The notes beneath the pieces were generated by a model that was given only the letters and a program-made list of their open reading frames with translations, had not been told where the DNA came from and did not search any database. Both the position numbers and the translations under genes were made by a program. From Haplosporangium gracile (taxonomy: Eukaryota; Mortierellomycota; Mortierellomycetes; Mortierellales; Mortierellaceae): a DNA stretch of 33,048 nt. The stretch spans positions 1 to 33,048 of the forward strand of contig JAAAUF010000443.1 in NCBI GenBank assembly GCA_015499985.1. The letters run 5' to 3'. This document shows, in pieces, positions 1 to 11,048 of the stretch (positions are counted from its first letter, which is position 1; each line of letters opens with the position of its first letter).

Positions 1-399
1 CCCCCTTCCCCCTTCCCCCTTCCCCTTTCACTCCTCTTCACTCTTCTTCACAGAACCTACTCTTCTCTCTCACACTTTCATCCTCCTCTCCTTCCCTCCT
101 TTCACTCTCTCCTTCAACAACTCAACCCTCTTCCTCACACCTTTCTCATTTCCTCTTTACCCTCGCACCCCTGGCCTGACCCCTCCAAACCCTGCAAATC
201 ATAATTCTCTTCCCTGTACCTATTTAATTGTACCCGGTTAATCTCTCATTCCCTTGTCACACACACCCACACACTCCTTCATTTTCCTCTCACTCACTCT
301 CGCCTTCACTCTTTACTCTCAACTCTCGCCCTCTAACAAACAAAAAACAGTCTGCATCCTCACACCCTTTACTCGCAACAAAATCACTAACAACACATA
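1..399. other. CT-rich upstream region of the Frizzled-like gene
   Basis: No gene is seen here. The stretch begins with a short CCCCCTT repeat (about positions 1-29) and stays strongly pyrimidine-rich up to the ATG at 400, as in many fungal promoters and 5' leaders. I see no clear TATA element near the start. Reading frames in this stretch are low-complexity Ser/Pro/His-rich and look non-coding. Confidence 0.5.
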
Positions 400-3300
400 A
401 TGAAGCTCTCGAGCGGGTTGTCGATGACCTTGCTTGCCTCCCTGGCAACGCTACTTTCTACTTCCGTCCAGCAAGTCGCCGCTTATGGTCAAAGTACGTT
501 CACTCTGTTCCCTCCCTCGTTCTTCTAACCAGCCAACTAACCAACCAACAATCAACCAACCATCAATCAACCAACCGACCACCTCCCACCAGCCTTATGC
601 CTTTTACATAAGGGGTTTCTTGGAACCCAAGAATCAAGAAACAACCGACAGCCTTTTTTCATTTCGCTTTTTTTTTGTCGGCCGTTATGTGCTCCTGAGA
701 CAACAAAGTGAGACGGTTCGTTTGTATTTTTCTTTCTGGACCTCGTTTTCCGGATATCTAGTGGGTAACTATGGAGTTCAACGTTCAACGTTGTTCTCTA
801 CTGTCTCGGTTGCCACGATACCTCTCTATTCTTTTTCTATCTTCTGTTATACTCGTCCTACGCCTTCAGTGAATGGGCATGTACTTTCTTGGAAACCTTG
901 GGTTCCTGGCAATCCTCGTTAGCTTGATTTCAACAAATATATTTGGGCGTCAGGGTTAAAGGTCAAGTTACGGTGGTACAGAGAAGGAGCAAAAAAAAAA
1001 TCAACACTACTGTTTGGTTCAACAGCAAGGCACAAGAGGGAGAGATAGATAGGATGGATGATGAACGGGGTGTAACACGAGAATGGTGTTCCAATTTCTT
1101 ATACGTGTTAATATGGTTTACGGCTCTTCTTTTATTTTTCTTCATGGTTTATTCATGGGCGCAAACGCACTCGAACCCAAAAGAACAAATGTGATGGAGA
1201 AATTGAAGGAGTGTATATAAAAGAAAGGACGGAAAAAAGAGTAATATGAACGTGAGTGAGGGCAATGGAGTGAGTGAGTGAGTGAGTGAATGAGAGGGCA
1301 AGACAGGAACTGATAAAAAATTATGAGAGCAAACTGACTGAGGGACAGAAAGGAGGACATGGTTTTTTCTTAGCGCGAAATTGGCTCTCCCTTTCGGGAG
1401 GACAACAGGTTGCACATTCATCCTCATTCTCTCTTTGATCGCAAGAATGCAATTGGCGGTTGAAGTAAAATACTCTCGGTGCCGGAGAAGGAAGAGGAAC
1501 ATGGTTTGACTCTCATTTTTTGCTCACGGCGCTAGAAACAAGGAACAGGAGCAACTGCTAATGACTAAGAACATAAGAACATCGAGAGCCATATCTTTTC
1601 ATTCAATTTCAATGTGCCACAAGAACAATAAGAACCATTGGCAACCATGAGGGAGAAAGAGAGGACATAATCCGTAGGAGTTGCTGACCAAAGAGGATTG
1701 GAGGGGCGGGGAAATACAGACAGACACAACCGACAAAAGTGATTGAAGAGCCGCGGTCCAAATGCAAGATTATTACTCCTGTTGACATGCATGACAGACA
1801 ATGGAGAAAAGAGAGAGGAGAAATAAAGGTACATGAACGACATAAAAAAAAAAAGTGGGTACACAAGCAAGAAGGAGGAGAAAAGAGAGAGGACAGACTA
1901 CGACTACTGCATCGATCGACAGCGCAATTTTTTTTTTTTTATCTTTTCATTCATTCATTCATTTAAGAACAGGTGTTCGTTTTTACTATCATCACCTACT
2001 CTCCACTCAACGCCATTCCACTCCACTCCTTCCTTCATGAACAACAGGCGTTGTTCGGAGGTTGGATGTTGTCGATAGCTCTCTGACGGTTATGGTCCGG
2101 GAAGAGGATTATAGGAGGAGATTCAATTATGGGCCCGTTTAGACCCTCAGATCCCATGTGTAAACGAGATTGGACGGGCGTACAAGGAAAAACCTCATTG
2201 CTGTGAGGTATTTGTAAACGGGTGTATATCTTTCTCTTCATTTCATTGCCTTTCATCGCATAAGCAAAACAGGGGTGCTCGTGTCGCAAGACTACCAGCT
2301 TTATGCTACATTTGCGCAAAGGGAGAAAAGAGCTGAGAGTAAAAACTGTATTGAACATAGACATGTACATATGTCTGAATATGTATCTACTCTTGGCAAC
2401 GTGGGTTGTGCGCGGGTTTGCGAATAAGTGGGTGCTGTTATCAGAGTTGGCTATGATTCAGCTCGTAGAAAGCTAAGAAGAATAATAGAGAGGCGTTGAA
2501 AGGACAACCCAAGCAAAGAGCAGTCAGTAGGAATGAGAGAAACTACAAGCAAAAAGAGAAAAAACGACATCGCTCACCAAGCTATCGTTTTCTATGAACA
2601 GCAATAACGACAACAACAACAACAACAACAACAATAGCAACAACGAAAAGAGAGTTCCCCTTCTCTTTTTTTCCCCTTCATGATGAGCAGTTTTCTTATT
2701 ATGTCTGGTTTGTGAGACCTGTTTATGTTATCGAACAGGGACAAATGGAGACGAGAGTGAGTGAGAGCACTCAGGCACACACATGCACCCCACAACCATC
2801 CGTTTTCGCAAACGCAAACACACCACCAACAAACGGTTGACCAGACAGCCTGAAGGGGATCTATTTTTATTCGTCCGTTGTTCTCCACGCTTTCATTTCT
2901 TATTTTGTTGTCGTTCTTGCATCTCTCACCGGCTCCAGGAAGAACACATCCACACCAACGTTCTATCCAATCAACTACCAACCACCAACCACCAACCACC
3001 AACCAACAACCAACAACCATCTCCACTCGAGAGCCATTTTCATGAATGGCTGTTGCTGCTGGTTTTGCAATCCCCTTGCTACCAGTAAGAAAAATTTTGC
3101 CTCAAAAAAGGAATAATCCTAACACCTATGGATGATTCGAATTTGTCTGTTTTTCGCTCCTTAGTGCTGCCCTACAATGGAACTGTTTGCAAAGTAAGTT
3201 GATGCTTTCATTTCTCTCCCGGCCTGAGGCCTCGCAAACAACAAAAAGCACGGTTGCCTAACAAATACTTTCGCTCTGGTACATCTCCTTTTTTTTTTAT

Positions 3301-5477
3301 GAAATAGGGCTTTATTGACTACCAGGTGTGGGTAGCGGATGGAGTGAGGGTGGATGACATTGAGCAGCAGCTGGTCAAAAGTAAAATTGAGACGATCTAT
3401 GGTCTACCCGATCCGTGTAACTCTGCATATTTGCGCCATGCTTGTTCAGTCGCCTACCCCCGTCCAGTCTCGAACGGCTATGGTAAGTTCTTTTCACGAA
3501 AGAGGTCTTGTGTTGCGATATGTACTGCGTTGCATGTACAAATGAGAGTGATATGTACGATGCATGCGCAAGAGGACACATGTCCCAATGTCGTTTTTGT
3601 TTACGTGTACGGTGCGACAGGTTTTCGACACGCCTAGACACAGGGTCTTTTTTTTTTCTTTCTTTTCCATTTCCGTTATCTTCCTTCCATCCCACACTTC
3701 CCGTTCCTTTTCATTTTGAAGAAAGATGAAAAAAGTGATATGGGACAGCCGAGACCCCTTGTGCTGATGAATAGACACAGAGTTCCTATTCTGATGGAAT
3801 AATCGACAACGTATTAACCATGACACACATCCATGTCTTTGATCTTAATCCCTCCCAATCTCCTCCCTCCATCTTCGTTCTACAACCAAACAGGCAACAG
3901 CTACAATGTCCTCTTCGCTTGCAAGTCGTCTTGCCAGGCAGTGCTTGACTCTTGCACGGCCAACTTTGAGCTCCTCGGCATGACCGACATGCTCCCCAAC
4001 TGTGCCGCCACTGTCCCTAACACCGACAAATACCCCGGTGGAGCTGTCCAATTCCAGAACGATGGCTCTTGCAACTCCCTTCCCAGTAAGTTTTTGTTTT
4101 TTTCTAGAAAAAAAAAGAAAGGGAAATGAAAGAAACCTTGCATGAGCATGTTTTATTATCAAAACACGCACAAGAATTTTGTGCTACCATTGGGGCGATC
4201 CTATTTTGTTTCGAGGGACAATCAAAAAAAACTAAAACATGAAAAAACTTATTCATTCCCACAAAATAGCCAAGAGCATGAACTCGACATGCATGGTGCC
4301 ATTGACAGAGTGCGTCTCCCCCTTCGTAGTGGATACAGTCTTTAAGACTACAAACGGACAACAAAACACTGACGACGTCAACTGCGCCTGTGGGTGCTGT
4401 CTTCCCTGCCCACAGACCGACAACTACTACAAGGCCGATCTTCTCAAGAATGGATTCTTTGTCACCGATGTCCTCAAGGCCGTCTCGGCAGTCCTCGCCC
4501 TGGTCCTTGCTATCTCGTATATCGTTCTCCCCGATAAGCTGCAGCACCCTTCCAACTTGATTCTCTTTGCCTCGATTGCCACCGCCATCTTCGGCGCCGC
4601 TGTTGCTCCTTCATTTGGTGACGCTACTCGTGTTCAGTGTGCCCCCAACGGTATTTCACCCGCGACGTCCTACAACAACACGCTGTGTACTATTCAGGGA
4701 GCCTGGTTGCTCTTTGGCGCTATTGCGACTACCGCCTGGCTGTCGATTGTCATCATCAACTTGCATCTGCATACCGTCTGGAACTCGAACTGGCTGTCGA
4801 GAAAGGCTTGGTTGTCGCATGTCATTGGATGGATCATTCCTGCTGCCTTTGCGGCCATCGCCGTCGTCACCAACTCGCTTGGCTGGACCAACTCGTCCAT
4901 GTGTATGGCTTCTGCAGACACTGCTGCAGTGTTGTTGTTTGCCCCCCTGGGATTGATGATGATCCCTTCCACCTTGCTTCATATTGCTACTTTTGCACAC
5001 ATCATCCGAATCACCTTGCAGGCCGAGAACTCCGAAACCGTCTCCCACTCAACCTTGTCCTCTGGCCGCGCCGCAAGAATCTCTCACCGTCGCCACGTCA
5101 TGAACGCCATTCGCATCCAATGGCGCGCCGCTGTCCTGGCACTGGTTATCTCGTCCTCGGTCCTGATCTACTGGTCCTTCTACCTCGTCGAGGGTTCCAA
5201 GACCGACACCCTCTGGATGAGCACCTGGCAATTGTGTATCTTTAACAAGCTCGGCAACCAAGAAGAATGTGGTGCCAAGTATGCACAGGGTCATGTCCCC
5301 GATTTTATCTTTATGATGGTCACTGAGGGATTGGTCAGTACGACGGGTCTGTGGGTCTTCTTGCTGTTCTTCAAGGGAACGCTTGTTTCTGAGTGGAAGG
5401 AGTATATGAGTGGATGGGTCTGCTGTGGAGGACGGAGGAGCCGGAGAAAGGAGGAGGACCAGTTCTACGTCATCTAA
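400..5477 (+). CDS. Frizzled-like (class F) seven-transmembrane receptor, five exons
   Basis: Spliced model: 400-493, 3165-3193, 3308-3482, 3894-4085, 4270-5477, all with GT-AG introns, giving 565 residues. Residues 1-30 form a signal peptide (MKLSSG, a hydrophobic core, then VAAYG). Residues 33-200 are a cysteine-rich ectodomain with a CRD-like pattern: LPYNGTVC, DPCNSAYL, FACKSSC, then DSC, PNC and SC. A CACGCCLPC linker follows at about 202-210. Seven helices lie near 230-250, 257-277, 304-331, 346-367, 380-410, 449-470 and 507-531, with helix 3 beginning CTIQGAWLLFG. After helix 7 the tail reads KGTLVSEW (532-539), close to the Lys-Thr-x-x-x-Trp Dishevelled-binding motif of animal Frizzleds but interrupted. 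The C-terminus is short and basic. N-glycosylation sequons occur at NGT, NST, NNT and NSS. Class F membership follows from this architecture; ligand and effector are unknown. The first exon is the weakest part, because an in-frame ATG at 3128 could start a form lacking the signal peptide. Confidence 0.85.
494..3164 (+). other. Unusually long (2.67 kb) first intron of the Frizzled-like gene
   Basis: The donor GTACGT at 494 and an acceptor TTAG at 3161-3164 bracket 2671 nt between the signal-peptide exon and the first CRD exon. The contents are low-complexity: CCAACCA-type repeats at about 533-585 and 2965-3020, a GAGT run at 1269-1290, an AACAAC run at 2608-2640 and many homopolymers. I found no convincing internal exon. 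The intron could hide regulatory DNA, or the first exon may belong to a separate transcript. Confidence 0.5.
1054..1194 (+). CDS. Possible single-helix microprotein inside the long intron
   Basis: A 46-codon frame starts MDDERGVTREW, carries one clear hydrophobic helix (residues about 14-34, including LIWFTALLLFFF) and ends with a polar tail (THSNPKEQM). It lies on the same strand as the host intron. The layout of charged N-terminus, one helix and polar C-terminus resembles a small membrane protein, but T-rich DNA makes hydrophobic frames by chance. No family is recognised. Confidence 0.15.
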   Translation: MDDERGVTREWCSNFLYVLIWFTALLLFFFMVYSWAQTHSNPKEQM

Positions 5478-5843
5478 ACTCTTTTCGGTTTGTTTTTTCT
5501 TTGTTCCTTTATCTTCATTCTGTTCTTTTTCTTTTCATGCCCCATTCCTCTCTACCACGGCACGCACTTATTCTCATACTCCCCTTTCATAATTTACCAT
5601 ATATCTTCTGTTCAAACACACCTTGGGGGCAACAGAAAAGTAGTCGTCGTCGTTGTCGTAGATCCTGTCTGTCCAAACAATATCCAAAACATAATAGACA
5701 CAAAACTCATATACAATTACAGCATATATCTTTGAACATATTTAACAATATACTATGTTTACAAATGTATGTATTGCGCATGATGCTTGCATGCATGAAA
5801 AAATAACCATCATAAATAATTTATTTTTACTTCCGAGGGTACT
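5478..5843. terminator. Convergent 3' region between the receptor gene and the first transporter
   Basis: No gene is seen. This AT-rich spacer separates the stop of the plus-strand receptor gene (5477) from the stop of the minus-strand transporter (5844). A minus-strand AATAAA lies at 5820-5825, about 20 nt past the transporter stop, and AAATAA-like runs at 5799-5820 could serve the receptor transcript. The two 3' ends probably overlap or nearly touch; poly(A) sites are inferred only. Confidence 0.4.
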
Positions 5844-7750
5844 TCATATAGACCAGTGGTGGCGGTGACCCCGCTCGAGGTCTTGGGCTCTGCCCAACCA
5901 TTCAGGGCGACTACCGACAGAAGAGGCATCGTCACTGTTCTTACCAACCATCACCAACACGCCTGCCGCTTCACATTCCTCCATCATCGCCGTCGCCACC
6001 GTCGACGACTTTTCCTCCTCCTCCTCCTCCTCCTCCTCCTCCTCTTCCTTTTTCTCCTCCATATCACCGGCACTCGAACAAACTGGCTTATCCCATGGCA
6101 AGATAACAAGAGCCAACAAGAACCCAAGCATACCCATCCCAACAATCGTCAAAAACGCAAACCGAAACCCCTCCATCAACACCGGTCCTCCCCTCACCGC
6201 ACCGGTACTATTCCCATTCATCGAAATCGCAATCACATTCAGGATCGCGATTCCGAAAGGGGCACCGAGCTGAAGACCAGTATTGTACAGAGCGCCGACG
6301 AGACCTTGGTCTTGATTGGAAGCGTCCCGGATGGCGGTGATTTGGATCGGGAGGAGGGAGAAGACCATTCCAAAGACGTGGAGGATGAATGCTGGGAAGG
6401 GGATCGCGAAATAAGACGTATCCTTGGTGATAAAGGAGAGCATGAGAGCGGTGATGCTTCTTAACAAAAACCCGATCAAGATGAAGGGTTTCAATGGTAA
6501 TCGGGGCAGGATACGGCCGAACACAGGGAAGATTATGACGGAGAGGACGGCATGGACCAGGAAACCCAGGGCAGTCTGGATGGGTGTCCATTGGTAGACT
6601 TCTTGGAAGACCATGTTGGAGTAATAGACGATCCCTTGAAATTTGGCCATGGAGACAAAGGCGAGGATGACGGACGTGGTGAAGGAGGAGACTTTCCAGA
6701 CTCGGAGCGGCATCAGAGGGGATTGGACACGGGTCTCGATCACCAGGAACGCAATCACAAGCAAAACACCGACCACCAAGATCGGGAGCGTCTTGGGACT
6801 CGCCCACCCATACTCCACCCCCGTCGAGATGTAGTACACAACCCCAGTAACTCCCAGCGTCCCCGTAAAGGCACCCAAAAAGTCCACCCTTGGCCTATCC
6901 TCCACCTCAGTCCTCGGGGTAACAGGAATCACATAGTAACTCAACCCCCACAACAAGAACGCTGCAGCAGCCGAGACGCGAAAAATCCACTGCCATCCAA
7001 CACTAATAACCAGTCCACCCGCCAACAAGATCCCCGTGATAGCGCCTAACCCCCCAAAGGCTCCAAAGACCGCAAATGCCCTCGTCCTTCGCGGTCCGGC
7101 AGGATAATTCGTCGCAATCAAAGCCATCGCGGACGGAATCGTACTAGCAGCGCCTATTCCCTGCAATGCCCGAGCCAGAATAAACATTAGCGGGGAGGTT
7201 GAGAAGGAGACGATGAGGGCCCAGAGGGCGAACCAGAAGAGGCCAAACATGAATATTTGTCGATGACCGAAGAGGTCGCTTAGGCGACCCGAGAGGAGTA
7301 GGAGCCCGGCGAAGGTGATTGTGTAGGCGTTGAGGATCCAAAGGACTTCTGTGACGGCAAAGTTGAGGTCTTGGGCGATTGGGAGGATTGCTACTGCGAC
7401 TGATCCACCATTGACTAATGAAAGGATGATATAGGCATGTCAAAGTAAGCATATGAAAAAAAAAAAAGATCATTCACTCTTCGTTACACAAAGAAAAAGC
7501 AAAAGGTCTTACCAACATCAAAGAATTGTGCGGCGGAGAGGACGTAGAGAAGGGCAGGACTCAGCTTTTGTCGTATCCGTTTAACGCCCTTGAGTCGTTG
7601 CTGCTGCTGTTGTGGTGAAGGAGTGACTTCTAGAACTGATAATCCTGCGGTGGGTGTGAGAGGCGACAAATGAATCTGGACCATGCTGACTGATGAGAGG
7701 AGCAATGGATTTGGAGGTTGTTGCTGAGAGAATCTTGAAGGTAATTTCAT
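5844..7750 (-). CDS. DHA2-family major facilitator transporter, copy 1 (two exons)
   Basis: Exons on the minus strand are 7750-7513 and 7414-5844, with a 98-nt phase-1 GT-AG intron, giving 602 residues. The N-terminal tail is Gln/Pro/Ser-rich and cytosolic. Helix 1 contains the conserved ALLYVLSAAQFFDV and NGGSVAVAILP. MFS motif A is GRLSDLFGHRQ (about 122-132). The glycine-rich helix-5 segment GAITGILLAGG (about 203-213) corresponds to motif C of antiporters. Length and helix density fit the 14-helix drug:H+ antiporter-2 group, which usually exports small molecules across the plasma membrane; the substrate cannot be read from sequence. The C-terminal tail holds a run of about 12 glutamates encoded by a CTC repeat at 6013-6050. 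A minus-strand TATAAAAG lies at 7914-7921. It is the most divergent intact member of the array. Confidence 0.93.
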
Positions 7751-7913
7751 CTTTGTTGATGTGGAATATGGCGAGATGGATGGAGGAGACGTCGTCGAGT
7801 GGAGAAGTATTAACTGATTAATTGGGGGGGGGGGAATAAGTGAACGAAGTGGAAGTCGTTCTCTATGTGTCGTACAAAGTCGTTGTTGGATGGGTTGGAC
7901 GATGCAGGCGACT

Positions 7914-7921
7914 CTTTTATA
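7914..7921 (-). promoter_or_regulatory. TATA-like element of transporter copy 1
   Basis: The minus strand reads TATAAAAG about 164 nt upstream of the ATG at 7750. Similar TATA elements precede all four array members, which supports a functional core promoter and common descent of the promoters. Confidence 0.5.
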
Positions 7922-8274
7922 CACTTTCCACCCAGTGCGCCCGGTATCTGAATCTCTTCTGACTCCCCTATCTGACACTCTGATCTGACAGTCATTCGAC
8001 ACCTCCCACGACCCCATTGCTACCTTCAAATACTCCCCCTTTAAAAGACTTGTCAACGCGCCTCTTCGCTTCGAAATTTCCTAGGCAAGATACACAGCTG
8101 CTTTACTGCTTTTACTTCCTGTCTCTCTACACAAAACCTTGGAGTCCACTACTTTTAATCACCTCGCTTCGCCCAGGATTGGAGTCAGCATAGCCCAATC
8201 CCAATTAGCTGGACACCCCGTTATTTTTCTCTCTTGTTTCAAAACAGCCATGGTCACTCACGTCCGTATCAGCC

Positions 8275-8522
8275 ATGACAGATTCAAACAACCACTGCAT
8301 CCTCCCATTCGCAGACGACTGTGGTACCCCAAAGTCACTAACAATTCTGCACGCTTGCTCGTCCATGTCCATCAAGGGGCAGACACCAGAGTGCAAACAT
8401 AGCATTGATTGCCAAGTAGAGGTAAGCAGCCTCAGATGGGTTTTCTTCGCCCTATCTAATCATACGCCCTCTCTCTGCCCTTACACAAGGGATGCCTTTT
8501 TTCCAAGTGCAAACCTCAATAG
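8275..8522 (+). CDS. Possible small cysteine-rich protein, two exons
   Basis: Exon 1 (8275-8421) ends in GAG followed by donor GTAAGC. Exon 2 (8490-8522) follows an acceptor ACACAAG, stays in frame and ends GCLFSKCKPQ-stop. The 68-nt intron is a normal fungal size. The product would have 59 residues with seven cysteines at about 8, 16, 28, 40, 46, 51 and 56, and no obvious signal peptide. It is divergent from transporter copy 1, separated by about 350 nt from that gene's TATA element. Clean splice sites and the cysteine spacing are the only support. No family is recognised, and a pseudo-exon or the tail of a longer spliced gene is possible (an acceptor-like AAAACAG lies just upstream). Confidence 0.35.
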
Positions 8523-9206
8523 TCTTTTCTACATATATGAGTAAGTGAACTGGCGAAGAAAGGGGGGGGGGGGGGGGGGACGTAGGCTATGTAGGCAACC
8601 ATGGATGGATCAATTGGATTGTCTGCCAAGGAACAGAGAAATTACTGTTTCTTAGAAACCCTCACTGGCATGTTCGTACATTATTTTCTTACACAGCCTC
8701 ATTGAGCTTAGCGAATCTTTTCCATATTGACCAGCAATAACCATACAAACAAAGATATATATCAACTTTACGGCCAAGAAGACGCAGTTGGAAAAGCCAT
8801 TTGCAGGTTTATAATGATTTCGGGACAGGGAAAGGGGAGTTTTAATACAACTGGCTCGTCAAGTGCGGATGTGACGCAAATTGAGGAGGCAACTTGGCGA
8901 CATTGTAATCATTTGAAAAGAAACAAACAAAGAGAAAAACAGAACAGGAAAAAAAAAGAGAACCCCGCAACAAAGACAAGGTTAAAAAAAACACACACAC
9001 CACATTAGACACCACCGAAGACAAAACAGAGAAAACAATTCAACAGTGATTAAAATGCAGAAAAGATATGATACATCCCCTTTCCTTGCACCGTTCGTCC
9101 TCCACTAAGCATTGGTCATTACAGAAAACACTCCTCAAGCAATCCTGCTTCACTTGTCACAGCAGAGAAGAATCACAGGTCAATGATACACATGGACAAC
9201 CCTTAC
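8523..9206. other. Intergenic, low complexity
   Basis: No gene is seen. The stretch contains an 18-nt G homopolymer (about 8562-8579) and A-rich tracts. The reading frames present are lysine/asparagine-rich with no domain. Confidence 0.4.
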
Positions 9207-9990
9207 TCATTGAGTCATAACTTCGTTCCACGAAGCTGGCAGTGTACCGTCTACCTCTCCCACCCTATTCATCACCTCCGACCACATCCCAGTCAATGTT
9301 CTCTCAGTCTGCATGTTCTCCATGATCAGCGACCAGGATACGACTGAGATGGTGTTTGCCGAACTCGCGGTCGTCGGTTCATAGTTAGAAGAGGTGTATG
9401 AATCTTTCGAAGCCATGTCCATATCGTCCTGCTCTTCCTCCCGTGGTTCCGCGACAGCTTCCGCTAACTCCATGCTCGGAGCCTCCGTGATGTCTATACT
9501 GGCACCGTGGAAGAACGAATGGGCCCATTACCACCTCGATTGTAGGGTGGATGGTCTTGTTCTCACTGAGCATCCGGTCTCCGAGGTTCTGAGCTCAATA
9601 TCCGACATGTTTCCGTAGTTTTTCCTGACAAAGCCAGATGAACACTCCCCAAGAGAAAATATCAATCTCGAAATCATATGCCTGGTGGTGCCTAAACTGC
9701 TCTTGCAGCAGTTTTCCACGATGAGGGTGTTGAGGCTTTGCATCACGGCGGACGATATTATCCGCATAGAGATTCTGTAACCTGCCATGAATTCGAGCTC
9801 TCGCTGGGCCTATTCGATTCGTCGTAGAGAGAGAAAAATGGTGTTTAGTAAGAGAGAATCAACATTGAAGAAGCAGTTCGCAGCGTTGAACAGTCAAGTT
9901 ACTTACTGCCTAGGGCGCCTAGATCTGGACCAAGGTTCGTCTTGCCATTGTTTTGAAGACTGCGCTGAATCCTTCAATGCCGACAGTGAT
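9207..9990 (-). pseudogene. Decayed protein kinase-like gene
   Basis: Reading the minus strand, pieces of a protein kinase fold appear in the right order but in broken frames. A glycine-loop-like GFSAVFKT is encoded at 9949-9978. A possible intron follows (GTAAGT at about 9906 to AATAG at about 9810). A helix-C to catalytic-loop segment reads NIVRRDAKPQH at 9727-9759, resembling His-Arg-Asp-x-Lys-x-x-Asn with the His and Asn changed. A subdomain IX-like DFEIDIFSWGVFIW lies at 9634-9675. In-frame stops interrupt the first part and a stop follows Gly-Tyr after subdomain IX. The ATP-binding lysine region and the DFG/activation segment are not recognisable. An acidic open frame of 88 codons at 9207-9473 may be the C-terminal tail. 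The resemblance is to tyrosine-kinase-like or Ser/Thr kinase domains; assignment is by motif only. Confidence 0.5.
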
Positions 9991-11048
9991 TAATTAGCTG
10001 CTGAAATTATCGCTGACGGTAATTCCACCTATCGTTGAGGGTGCAAAAATAAACAAGGTGAGTATGGAGTGAATCCTTGCTGCTTTCAAGAAACTAGTGT
10101 AAAAAAAGCAAGATCTTATTGCATTGGTATCCAGGAGCTGAGTCTTAACGGTACAGTCTTGCCCCTTCCACTATGACTTGAAGACCGCTCCATATATGTC
10201 CGATTTTCTACCTATTTATTGCACATAGGAAAAAAAAAATAGGTTATCATTGGGGCCTATTTCTACCTGATGGAATCATGTTTAATTTCCGCTCCAATTT
10301 ATCTTGCTTGTCCAGCAAGGGCGTCTAAAATAAAAGCGTTTCGTTCCTGGGTCGTCAAAAAACACCTAAAAGTGAATGCGGTGTCATAAGGAATGTCAAT
10401 GTCTGCGTAGGTCAGCAAACACATATTTTGCATTCGTGATGAACAAAGGCCAAGGCATTCGAGAAAAAAGAAGGTCGTTCTTAGCGTTACCGATAAGGCT
10501 AGGCGACCTCTAATCATCAAAGGCTTCCCGCCACGAAGACAGCACATGGGCTCGGGGCTGATTTTCACCATGGACAGGTTCTTTGTTTTATCTTTTATGT
10601 GGTCGTTATAGTCGAAAGGCGTGCTGATAAGGTAGTGCAGCGCTCAAAGAAGGCGTTCGGCAATGGTGATGAAAGCCAGTCCTTTGTTGATGTCGATCGA
10701 GTGCCATCGCACACACATAAAGAAAGAGAAACCAGAACAGGATGTGTGCCATGGTGAGAAAGGGAATAAAATAACAAGAGGCGTGTAAACAAAGGGCTCA
10801 ATGCGGGCATGGGGACACTCAAGGGGCGTACAAACATGGTTCTCTTGCTCCTTGAAAAAAAAAAAAAAGGAACAATCGACCAAAGTGTGCACAAAAAGCA
10901 AATACAATTGATTGGCATTTTCAATTTTGATACCCTTCTTGACATACCTACGATGGAAGGTATCTTCAAGAAAAGCAAATATGCTAATCTAAGTTCTTTC
11001 TCCAAGGATGCTGCCCTGGGCTTGAAATGAAAAAAGAACAATTGATCC
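9991..11048. other. Intergenic region between kinase relic and transporter pseudogene
   Basis: No supported gene. A 90-codon minus-strand frame at 10299-10571 has mixed composition and no recognisable domain. It could be a coding relic but has no splice or homology support. The rest is A/T-rich. Confidence 0.3.

Noticed and set aside
1..29. CCCCCTT repeat at the window start as a telomere
   Set aside because: The unit is not the TTAGGG-type fungal telomere repeat and only about four copies are present; it is part of a general CT-rich tract.
5856..7049. Long plus-strand open frames (5856-6464, 6552-7049) opposite transporter copy 1
   Set aside because: They are antisense shadows of a well-supported transporter coding sequence and show no domain of their own.
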